From assembly GCA_029858145.1 (NCBI GenBank), contig JAOUFP010000243.1:1-5074 (forward strand): a DNA stretch of 5,074 nucleotides, given 5' to 3'. Made by a program: the position numbers and the translations under genes. Every line of letters begins with the position of its first letter. Position 1 is the stretch's first letter. Origin of the DNA: Nitrospirota bacterium. Lineage in GTDB: Bacteria > Nitrospirota > Thermodesulfovibrionia > Thermodesulfovibrionales > UBA6898. Below are positions 1 through 4,917 of this stretch, piece after piece. Under the pieces are notes generated by a model that did not search any database, was not told the origin of the DNA, and worked only from the letters and a program-made list of their open reading frames with translations.

Positions 1-655
1 TCGGGGTAACGGAAACCGCCTTTGTCACAGGAATCGTGAGCGAGGAAGACAGTTCAGCATGATAGAAATCGCTGAAGTCATTGCCGTCCTTATCAAATCC
101 CATGATCTTGTTATTAATGTTGTAGCTCGCCAGGGCGCCGAGATTCAGCGACATATCCTTCGGCAACGCAAAGGAATGACCAACCGAAACAACGATAAAA
201 GCGCCATTACCCTCGTCATAATCATAGAAGAGCGTAAGGGCCGGCTTCAGCAGGGTATCGTAGGCCGCGGATACGTACACCTCCTGAGTGTCATTGGCGC
301 CATCGAATGAGTAATAAATGTATCCGCCTGTCAGAGTCAGCTTGTCTATCGCGTAGCTGTAGTTCGCCGTAAAATCCACTTCGCTGACTTCGCCATGACC
401 GGATTCGGAACTGCCCGCCTCAAACCTGTCACTGTCATAATTTCCCCAGAGGTTTGTGCTGAACCCGCCGTAGGTAATGCCGACTGATGGCTGGACCACC
501 CAGCTGTTGCTCAATTTCTGCCCTCTCCACACATAATTGCTCATGACATCAACTGACGCGTAGCCCGCCACCGCGGTATCCTCGCCATAGCTCGTCCCTG
601 TCAGGATGCCCACTGCCATTACCACCGCCAACAATACTTTTTTCAAACTCTTCAT
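1..655 (-). CDS. Outer-membrane beta-barrel / porin-like protein, N-terminal part (3' end outside window)
   Basis: The reading frame is open from ATG at 655 to the left edge (218 codons), so the C-terminus is missing. A good Shine-Dalgarno (GGAG at 666-663, 7-nt spacer) supports the start. The protein begins MKSLKKVLLAVVMAVG, a textbook Sec signal peptide: basic start, then a hydrophobic core to about residue 20, with a likely cut near TSYG/ED (residue 24). The mature part alternates short polar and aromatic stretches (YVWRG about residues 41-45, then GITYGGFSTNLWGNYD), typical of antiparallel beta strands in an outer-membrane barrel. The YVWRG region near the mature N-terminus resembles the TorF/Gcw_chp putative porin family. 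That family placement is from memory of the motif, not a search. It lies 64 bp after the small HTH gene on the same strand and may be co-transcribed with it. The substrate is unknown. Confidence 0.75.
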   Translation of the reverse strand, partial: MKSLKKVLLAVVMAVGILTGTSYGEDTAVAGYASVDVMSNYVWRGQKLSNSWVVQPSVGITYGGFSTNLWGNYDSDRFEAGSSESGHGEVSEVDFTANYSYAIDKLTLTGGYIYYSFDGANDTQEVYVSAAYDTLLKPALTLFYDYDEGNGAFIVVSVGHSFALPKDMSLNLGALASYNINNKIMGFDKDGNDFSDFYHAELSSSLTIPVTKAVSVTP

Positions 656-662
656 CTTTTTT

Positions 663-666
663 CTCC
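663..666 (-). promoter_or_regulatory. Shine-Dalgarno of the porin-like gene
   Basis: GGAG in an AAAGGAGAAA context sits 7 nt before the ATG at 655. It fixes the start of a gene whose end is not in the window. Confidence 0.7.
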
Positions 667-719
667 TTTACAAAGTTTTTTCACGGACTCATTGCCCGTT
701 TTAAATAATTGCTTCTCTC

Positions 720-944
720 TTACTGCTCACTGCCGTTTTCTTCATCGTGCCGGACGTTGATCCATCGAACCTCCTTCGTTCTTATGCCGTATTTTCTGAC
801 CTTGTATCCGATCATCCTTTCGGTTATGCCGAGCTTCTTTGCCGCCCTTGCCATGATCCAGTTGCACTCTTCAAGGGCGCCGAGTATCGCCTCTTTTTCC
901 ATCTCCTGAATCCTGTGTTTCAGATCGCTCTCCAGCTTTCCCAT
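720..944 (-). CDS. Stand-alone NifA-type (Fis-like) helix-turn-helix protein
   Basis: This 74-residue protein consists almost only of the C-terminal DNA-binding domain seen in NifA and other sigma-54 activators. The sequence EKEAILGALEECNW (residues 16-29) is the usual lead helix. MARAAKKLGI (31-40) is the first HTH helix, and TERMIGYKVRKYGI (41-54) is the recognition helix, close to the ITERMIGYRIKKYGI pattern of NifA proteins. There is no GAF sensor and no AAA+ ATPase (no GAFTGA motif), and no decayed trace of them in the 500 bp upstream. A charged tail of about 20 residues (RTKEVRWINVRHDEENGSEQ) extends past the usual NifA end. The start is uncertain. ATG at 944 has only an ill-placed AAGGG one base upstream, whereas an internal ATG at 902 (MEKEAIL) has AGGA at 8-nt spacing and would still keep the whole domain (60 residues). 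The role is unknown: it could be a DNA-binding competitor or partner of NifA, a local repressor, or a surviving fragment of a nifA copy. Confidence 0.75.
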   Translation of the reverse strand: MGKLESDLKHRIQEMEKEAILGALEECNWIMARAAKKLGITERMIGYKVRKYGIRTKEVRWINVRHDEENGSEQ

Positions 945-955
945 ACCCTTTCTAT

Positions 956-972
956 TACCAGAACCGTGCCAA
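956..972 (-). promoter_or_regulatory. Possible sigma-54 promoter (perfect -24 box, imperfect -12)
   Basis: The minus strand reads TTGGCACGGTTCTGGTA. TTGGCACG is the ideal -24 element, and GG-N10-GT is found where GG-N10-GC is expected, so the -12 box deviates at a normally well-kept C. The predicted transcript start would fall at about 945, one base before the ATG at 944. That would favour translation from the ATG at 902, which has its own Shine-Dalgarno. The function is inferred from the match only. Confidence 0.35.
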
Positions 973-988
973 CATGCAAGTGCATGTT
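971..988. repeat. 18-bp palindrome upstream of the HTH gene (candidate operator)
   Basis: AACATGCA-AG-TGCATGTT is a perfect 8+2+8 inverted repeat. Its left arm overlaps the TTGGCAC -24-like box by two bases and it lies 27-44 bp before the ATG at 944. The size and symmetry suit a dimeric DNA-binding protein. It is not a NifA site, which would be TGT-N10-ACA; here the ends are ACA...TGT. The binding protein is unknown. Confidence 0.4.
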
Positions 989-1281
989 ATTTCAGGATAA
1001 ATACGTTCCGTTGTGTTACATTTATGTGGCTTTGCTACAATTTTGTCTGTTTTTTTATGTGACGAAAGGGGTGTAAACCTGAGAAAAGCATTTAACCGCA
1101 GGGACGCTGCCAAAAGCAGGTGCTTCAAAGCGGGAAAAATCAGGAAGTTTTGTTGTCGACCAGAAAAGTGTTATTGACCAAAGGACAGGCATGCGCTCAG
1201 AAAAAGCTTTCATCGCAGCACCTTTGCAAGACATCTGATATCCGGGAAAGTGGTTCACCAGAAATTTGTGCGGATTGCAAT

Positions 1282-1306
1282 ACCCTCTCCCCTGAGGGGA
1301 GAGGGT
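1282..1306. repeat. Perfect 11-bp inverted repeat (REP/MITE-type hairpin)
   Basis: ACCCTCTCCCC-TGA-GGGGAGAGGGT forms an 11-bp GC-rich stem with a 3-nt loop. Similar ACCCTCTCCCC/GGGGAGAGGGT hairpins are common dispersed intergenic repeats in many environmental bacterial genomes. It shares CTGAGGGGA (1292-1300) with the second hairpin at 1429-1437. There is no T-run on either side, so an intrinsic terminator is less likely than a repeat element. Confidence 0.65.
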
Positions 1307-1420
1307 GCCTGAGAGATGAAGGAAAAACTGATCTCTTTCGCTAAAGACCTGAAGAACCGTTCTGCGGATGAGTAGTTGAGTTGATAAGGGAGCACGGTTT
1401 CGACAACCTCCCCTTCTGCC

Positions 1421-1436
1421 CCCCTCAACTGAGGGG
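1421..1436. repeat. Second GC-rich hairpin, 33 bp after polX
   Basis: CCCCTCA-AC-TGAGGGG is a perfect 7+2+7 inverted repeat. Together with the hairpin at 1282-1306 it may bound a nonautonomous repeat element of about 160 bp (1281-1440). It lies 32-47 nt past the polX stop and could also stall transcription, but no U-tract follows it on the minus strand. Confidence 0.5.
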
Positions 1437-1468
1437 AAGTAAAGAAACATTGAATATCGCGGAATAGT

Positions 1469-3190
1469 CTAAATTCTCTTGTTCTTTAATTTTTTAAGGA
1501 CCCGCGCGCTCTCGAAGGTGTTGAGGACATCTTTTTTTTCGAGCCATCCCCGCCTGGCCACCGCGACGCCGTAGCGCATGTTGTCAAACTGCGCGCTGTT
1601 GTGCGCGTCGGTAGATATGACCACCGGCACCTTCAATTCTCTTGCCCGTCTGACATTCGCTTCGCTGAGGTCCAGCCTCAGCGGATACGCGTTAATCTCT
1701 ATGGCGGTGCCTGTCCCGGCCGCTGTCTGCAGGACTTTTTCCATGTCAACCTCATAGGCTTCCCTCTCGCCGAGCAGCCTTCCGGTGGGATGTCCGATTA
1801 TAGAAACGTTGGGGTTCTTCATGGCTGCTATAATGCGCTTTGTGATCTGCTCGGAAGACTGCCTGAAGCCCGAGTGTATTGAGGCGATCACCACATCGAG
1901 CTGCCTCAGCAGCTCATCGTCGAAGTCAAGGCTCCCGTCACTTTTTATATTGATCTCCGCGCCGGTGAGAATCCTGACCCTGCCGGTCTTCCTGTTTATC
2001 GCGTCGATCATCTTCTTCTGCTCAAGGATCCTTTCCTCGCTCAGCCCCCTGGCAACACCAAGTCCCTTTGAGTGGTCGGTCACTGCTATATACCGGTACC
2101 CCTTTTCTGCTGATGTTTTTACGAGTCCCTCGAGATCCTGCGTGCCGTCGCTCCAGTTGCTGTGGACATGGAGGTCTCCTTTCATATCGGCAGGTTCAAG
2201 CAGACTCGGGAGCTTTTCCTCTGCTGCAGCCTCGACCTCCCCCATATCCTCCCGCAACTCAGGGGGGACAAACTGAAGCCCGAGGACTTTATATATGTCT
2301 TCCTCTTCCCTGCCTCCGAGTTTCCTGTTGTCTTTTTCCCTGAATATGCCATACTCATTGATTTTCAGCCCGGCCTTCGAGGCGATCTCCCTCAATCGTA
2401 TGTTATGCGCCTTGCTGCCGGTAAAATACGCGAGCGCGGCCCCGAAGCTGTCGGCTTCGACAACCCGTATGTCGACCTGGATGCCGTCTTCGAGAAGGAC
2501 GCTTGACTTGGTGGGGCCTTTCGCGAGGACCTGGCTGACGCCGGGCATGCGGGTAAAGACTTTCATGACAGCATCAGGATCTCCGGAGGTGGAGATAATA
2601 TCAATGTCCCTGATCGTTTCCTTCCATCTCCGGATGCTGCCCGCGATCTCCAATTTTTCGACCGGCGCAGTTTCTGCAAGGTATCCCCTGAGTTGATTCG
2701 CCAGCGGAAGTATTTTCCCGAGAGGATGTCTGGCAGAATGGCGCCGGACCAACTCTATCCCCTTTATGATGCCCGCCTCTGTCTTGTCCTTTATCCCCGG
2801 CAGGCCTGAAAGTTTGTGTTCTCTCGCAAGTTTTTCAAGACTGCCCACATCCTTTATATCAAATTTCGCGTACAGAAGACTGACGGTCCTGGGTCCCAAG
2901 CCAGGGATAGCGAGCAGTTCTATGAGGGTCTCGGGGACCTCCTGCTTCAACTTTTCATAGGCCTCGACACGGCCCGTCTTCAGGTATTCTCCGATTTTTG
3001 CTGCAAGGTCACGGCCGATACCGGGAATCTCCTGCAGCTCTTCTGCAGACAGGGATGAGACATCCTTCCCGAGTTCTGCGATGTTTAAGGCGGCCCTTCT
3101 GTATGCCCGTATCCTGAAGGGATTTTCATTCTTTATTTCGAGGAGGTCCGCTATATTATTGAAGATTTGGGCAATGTCGGCATTCTTCAT
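1469..3190 (-). CDS. polX: DNA polymerase X family with PHP domain (PolX)
   Basis: A complete 573-residue bacterial PolX, the usual length for the family, which fills short gaps in DNA repair and has a PHP-domain 3'-5' exonuclease. Residues 1-150 are the 8-kDa-like helix-hairpin-helix region, starting with the family-typical MKNADIAQIFNNIADLLEIK; HhH motifs lie at IPGIG (55-59), IPGLG (95-99) and LPGI (130-133). The polymerase core follows: GS at 184-185, metal-binding D195 and D197 in RDIDII, the third Asp D240 in QVDIRVV, and YFTGS at 255-259. The C-terminal PHP domain keeps its metal ligands: H341 and H343 (DLHVHS), D348, H373 (TDHS), E412, H439, H467 (GHP), D528 and H530 (TDAH). Both activities therefore look intact. 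The start is supported by homology, although its GGAG is only 2 nt from the ATG. It follows the ferredoxin by 102 bp on the same strand; I infer chance adjacency rather than a nif role. Confidence 0.96.
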   Translation of the reverse strand: MKNADIAQIFNNIADLLEIKNENPFRIRAYRRAALNIAELGKDVSSLSAEELQEIPGIGRDLAAKIGEYLKTGRVEAYEKLKQEVPETLIELLAIPGLGPRTVSLLYAKFDIKDVGSLEKLAREHKLSGLPGIKDKTEAGIIKGIELVRRHSARHPLGKILPLANQLRGYLAETAPVEKLEIAGSIRRWKETIRDIDIISTSGDPDAVMKVFTRMPGVSQVLAKGPTKSSVLLEDGIQVDIRVVEADSFGAALAYFTGSKAHNIRLREIASKAGLKINEYGIFREKDNRKLGGREEEDIYKVLGLQFVPPELREDMGEVEAAAEEKLPSLLEPADMKGDLHVHSNWSDGTQDLEGLVKTSAEKGYRYIAVTDHSKGLGVARGLSEERILEQKKMIDAINRKTGRVRILTGAEINIKSDGSLDFDDELLRQLDVVIASIHSGFRQSSEQITKRIIAAMKNPNVSIIGHPTGRLLGEREAYEVDMEKVLQTAAGTGTAIEINAYPLRLDLSEANVRRARELKVPVVISTDAHNSAQFDNMRYGVAVARRGWLEKKDVLNTFESARVLKKLKNKRI

Positions 3191-3252
3191 GTCTCCAGTA
3201 TATCAGAGTTTGCACTGCCCCAGAATAACGAAGCCTATGGTCCAGTGAAGAC

Positions 3253-3275
3253 TCCCTGCGGCAAGACCGCAGGGA
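3253..3275 (-). terminator. Hairpin between fdxB and polX (weak terminator candidate)
   Basis: TCCCTGCGG-CAAGA-CCGCAGGGA is a perfect 9-bp stem with a 5-nt loop, 18 bp past the ferredoxin stop. It is well placed to end or attenuate the nif transcript before polX. No U-run follows it on the minus strand, so it may act as a partial terminator or mRNA end-protecting stem. Confidence 0.4.
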
Positions 3276-3292
3276 ATATGCCCGCTTTCCAT

Positions 3293-3568
3293 TTATATTT
3301 CAGTATGCGTATGACACCTTTTCGTGCATGTCCGTGAGCAGGCCTCGCAGCCTATACAGTTTTCCGGATGGGCTACTGTCATAACCTTGTTGCCCATATC
3401 GTCGCCGTATTCGTCCTCTCCCTCAAAAGGCTTCTCGATCAGTTCGAGCACGTCTCTGCTGCAGGCCTTATAGCAGCGGCCGCAGCCGATGCATTTTTCG
3501 ACGTCAATAGCCTCGATGAATTTGGGTATCCATGTCTGTCCGCCTCTCGTAAATCCCATAATCGCCAT
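3293..3568 (-). CDS. fdxB: Nif-specific ferredoxin III, two [4Fe-4S] clusters
   Basis: This 91-residue soluble ferredoxin matches the nif-associated ferredoxin III type. It starts MAIMGFTRGGQTWIPKFIEAID, close to the MAITGLTRGG...P.F.EAID start of that family. The first cluster motif is C26-C29-C32-C36 (CIGCGRCYKAC) and the second is C71-C74-C77-C81 (CIGCEACSRTC), followed by an extra C85. The acidic linker GEDEYGDDMGN lies between them. The residues after the fourth cysteines are Ser37 and Thr82 rather than the common Pro. It probably carries electrons to nitrogenase or to cofactor assembly in the cytoplasm. AAGGAG (3582-3577) with an 8-nt spacer supports the start. It follows nifI2 by 139 bp, a gap full of GTGTCAG repeats, and is likely read from the nif operon. 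Confidence 0.92.
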   Translation of the reverse strand: MAIMGFTRGGQTWIPKFIEAIDVEKCIGCGRCYKACSRDVLELIEKPFEGEDEYGDDMGNKVMTVAHPENCIGCEACSRTCTKRCHTHTEI

Positions 3569-3584
3569 ATGATCCTCTCCTTTC

Positions 3585-3707
3585 AGTGTCAGTGTTTAGT
3601 GTCAGTGTCAGCACAAACTAAGCAAAAGTGTCAGTAAATGAAAAAACTCTCACTCGATGCGTCCCTGACAGCGATCACTGACACGGACACTTTTCTCACT
3701 GACACTT
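3585..3707. repeat. GTGTCAG repeat cluster in the nifI2-fdxB gap
   Basis: On the plus strand AGTGTCAG(T) occurs at 3585-3593, 3598-3606, 3604-3611 and 3627-3635. The inverse ACTGACAC(T) occurs at 3677-3684 and 3698-3706. AAGTGTCAGT (3626-3635) and ACTGACACTT (3698-3707) form a perfect 10-bp inverted repeat with a 62-nt loop. In the transcript the first arm begins directly after the nifI2 stop codon and several opposite arms sit just before the fdxB Shine-Dalgarno. Function is unknown; an intergenic RNA stem affecting translation or stability of the ferredoxin message is possible. Confidence 0.6.
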
Positions 3708-4124
3708 CTACGCTATCGCTTCACCGTCCGTCTCGCCGGTCCTCACCCTCAGTGCTGTCTCAACCGGGCTGACAAAGATCTTGCCGTCACCGTTTCTGCC
3801 GGTCGTGTTCACCTTTATGATGGATTTTACGATCTTTGTCACAAGGTCGTCCGGCACGACGATCGTGAGAAGACGCTTGGGCACAAAAAGCGCGATCTTC
3901 GGCAGCGTATGATCAAGCGCATACGTTGAGGGAGTCGGCTTCAGCCTGACCGCGGTGCAGTAGCTGTCGGGCAATTCCGAATCCATCTCCGCGCACATGG
4001 CGCCTTTCTGCTTGCCCCTGCCTTCGACGCTCTGGATGGTCATCGACGGATACCCCAGTTCTTCGAGGACTTTTTTTGTCTCAGGGAGCTTGTCCCTTCG
4101 TATGATCGCGGTGATCTCTTTCAT
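3708..4124 (-). CDS. nifI2: Nitrogenase-regulating PII-family protein NifI2
   Basis: A 138-residue PII (GlnB-like) protein of the NifI2 type. It opens MKEITAIIRRDKLPETKKVL, the PII first strand and helix. EGRGKQKG (34-41) begins the T-loop region, which is longer here than in GlnB (to about residue 77, including SELPDSYCTAVRLKPTPSTY). The B-loop/PII signature is T108-V121 (TGRNGDGKIFVSPV), which contacts ATP in the family. The C-terminal ETALRVRTGE is also typical. In Methanococcus, NifI1 and NifI2 form a hetero-oligomer that binds and inhibits dinitrogenase, relieved by 2-oxoglutarate and ATP; the same role is inferred here. Its ATG overlaps the nifI1 stop by 4 bp, implying coupled translation and fixed stoichiometry. 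Confidence 0.93.
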   Translation of the reverse strand: MKEITAIIRRDKLPETKKVLEELGYPSMTIQSVEGRGKQKGAMCAEMDSELPDSYCTAVRLKPTPSTYALDHTLPKIALFVPKRLLTIVVPDDLVTKIVKSIIKVNTTGRNGDGKIFVSPVETALRVRTGETDGEAIA

Positions 4125-4438
4125 AGCACCGCCTCGCCTGTCCTTACGGTGTACGCTCCCTCGACAGGGCTTACAAAAATCTTTCCGTCACCGATAAAGC
4201 CTGTCCGCGCCTTCTCCTGGATGATGCCGATCACTTTTTCGGCATCTGAGTTATCGACAACAGTCATAATCATTGTTTTCGGAAGCTCGTCATAATGAAC
4301 AGGGCCCACCGTCAAGCCCTTCTGCTTTCCCCTTCCGAACACAGGCACCTTTGTGAGTGACGGAAAACCCGCGCCCTCAAGGGCCAGCACCACCTCCTGC
4401 TCTTTTTCCGGTCTTATGAATGCTCTGATCATTTTCAT
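4121..4438 (-). CDS. nifI1: Nitrogenase-regulating PII-family protein NifI1
   Basis: A 105-residue PII protein of the NifI1 type (MKMIRAFIRPEKEQEV...). GRGKQKG (35-41) starts a short T-loop (LTVGPVHYDELPKT), lacking the arrangement around the uridylylated tyrosine of GlnB. The B-loop/PII signature T79-V92 (TGFIGDGKIFVSPV) is intact. With NifI2 it should form the dinitrogenase off switch that responds to 2-oxoglutarate. I chose ATG at 4438 because GGAG (4451-4448) then has a 9-nt spacer and the protein begins MKMIRA as in relatives; the alternative ATG at 4444 would have only 3 nt and add Met-Lys. It lies about 80 bp after nifX and shares ATGA with nifI2. Confidence 0.93.
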   Translation of the reverse strand: MKMIRAFIRPEKEQEVVLALEGAGFPSLTKVPVFGRGKQKGLTVGPVHYDELPKTMIMTVVDNSDAEKVIGIIQEKARTGFIGDGKIFVSPVEGAYTVRTGEAVL

Positions 4439-4447
4439 CTTCATTTT

Positions 4448-4453
4448 CTCCTT
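4448..4453 (-). promoter_or_regulatory. Shine-Dalgarno of nifI1 (decides between two starts)
   Basis: AAGGAG lies 9 nt before the ATG at 4438 but only 3 nt before the ATG at 4444. Spacing favours 4438. Confidence 0.6.
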
Positions 4454-4460
4454 TTCTCAT

Positions 4461-4523
4461 TGTCAGTTTAGAATGCAGGTGCCAGCTCATCAAAATGAAT
4501 ACGCTGACACAGAGACTGACACT
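4461..4523. repeat. Inverted TGTCAGT pair spanning the nifX-nifI1 gap
   Basis: TGTCAGT at 4461-4467 and ACTGACA at 4515-4521 form a 7-bp inverted repeat with a 47-nt loop. CTGACAC at 4504-4510 is a further copy. On the transcript, AGTGTCAGT overlaps the nifX TAG and its complement lies 8 nt before the nifI1 Shine-Dalgarno. The same nonamer and layout recur in the nifI2-fdxB gap. Confidence 0.5.
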
Positions 4524-4917
4524 AATCGCTTGATAATGCTTTTTTCAGCCATGGGGGCGGCGAGCCTTTTACCGTTTTAAAGAGCCTTTCCATTGACTCT
4601 TCTATCGGGACAACTTCCTTCACCTTAATAGGCATTATGCCCTTTTTGATGAGCCTTGCGGCAGACGGACCGCCGATCTCGGTGAGGTAGATAATCCTGC
4701 AGTCCGAGAGCCTGTTCACCTTCTCCTCCACCCTGTCGTCGTGGAGTTTTCCGAGCCCTTTTGTCTCAACGACCGATAAATCCACGCCGTCTGCAAACCT
4801 CCTGAGTTCCGCGAATTCATAGCCCTCGGTGGTCAGGTTGTAGATGACGAATTTGCCGGCCCGTCCAAAATGCTCGTCCACATTTTTCCCGTCGGTTGTC
4901 GCAAATGCTATCTTCAT
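4522..4917 (-). CDS. nifX: NifX, FeMo-cofactor carrier/assembly protein
   Basis: A 131-residue protein of the NifX/NafY/NifB-C-terminal family (dinitrogenase iron-molybdenum cofactor domain), which binds the NifB-co precursor and passes it to NifEN. It begins MKIAFATTDGKNVDEHFGRA, the family start, with H16 in the conserved D-x-HFGRA motif. Other family features are KLHDDRV (H59), C73, IGGPSAARL (81-89) and the C-terminal PPPWLKKAL (120-128). The length is that of a simple single-domain NifX. The start is ATG at 4917, not the in-frame ATG at 4938, because a strong AGGAGG (4930-4925) lies 7 nt before 4917. It overlaps the nifN stop by 4 bp (ATGA), so translation is probably coupled. Confidence 0.93.
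   Translation of the reverse strand: MKIAFATTDGKNVDEHFGRAGKFVIYNLTTEGYEFAELRRFADGVDLSVVETKGLGKLHDDRVEEKVNRLSDCRIIYLTEIGGPSAARLIKKGIMPIKVKEVVPIEESMERLFKTVKGSPPPWLKKALSSD

Larger units (their letters stand above)
945..1468. other. Gene-free stretch of about 520 bp between polX and the HTH gene
   Basis: No credible coding sequence was found here. Open frames exist on both strands, but their translations run through the GC-rich hairpins (LSPEGRG / LSPQGRG peptides), lack convincing Shine-Dalgarno sites and resemble no family I know. The stretch holds the palindrome and -24-like box near its left end, and two related inverted repeats at 1282-1306 and 1421-1436. From 1040 to 1280 I see no recognisable structure apart from a T-rich patch at 1041-1058. 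Confidence 0.6.

Noticed and set aside
59..310. 83-codon open frame on the plus strand at the left end
   Set aside because: It lies antisense to the signal-peptide-bearing porin-like gene, which has a good Shine-Dalgarno and a barrel-like composition.
1120..1344. 74-codon open frame on the plus strand
   Set aside because: It crosses the hairpin at 1282-1306 (LSPEGRG peptide) and opposes all neighbouring genes; no family features were seen.
1055..1450. 131-codon open frame on the minus strand
   Set aside because: It reads through both GC-rich hairpins, gives low-complexity peptides such as EGGRRGGCRNRAPLS and LSPQGRG, resembles no known family and has no clear Shine-Dalgarno.
2068..2696. Several open frames opposite polX
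   Set aside because: They are antisense shadows of a well-supported, complete polX with all catalytic residues; their translations are Ser/Pro/Leu-rich and unlike proteins.
3600..3615. TGT-N10-ACA, an exact NifA upstream-activator match before fdxB
   Set aside because: The gap is full of TGT from the GTGTCAG repeats, so the match is expected by chance. It is only 32 bp from the start codon, and no GG-N10-GC promoter lies between.
3585..3707. Repeat cluster considered as a CRISPR array
   Set aside because: Units are 8-10 bp, irregularly spaced and in both orientations; there are no uniform spacers and no cas genes.
4479..4484. TGGCAC on the minus strand before nifI1, like a sigma-54 -24 box
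   Set aside because: No GC at the -12 distance: the following GC is only 5 bp from the GG, and the gap lies inside a tightly packed operon.
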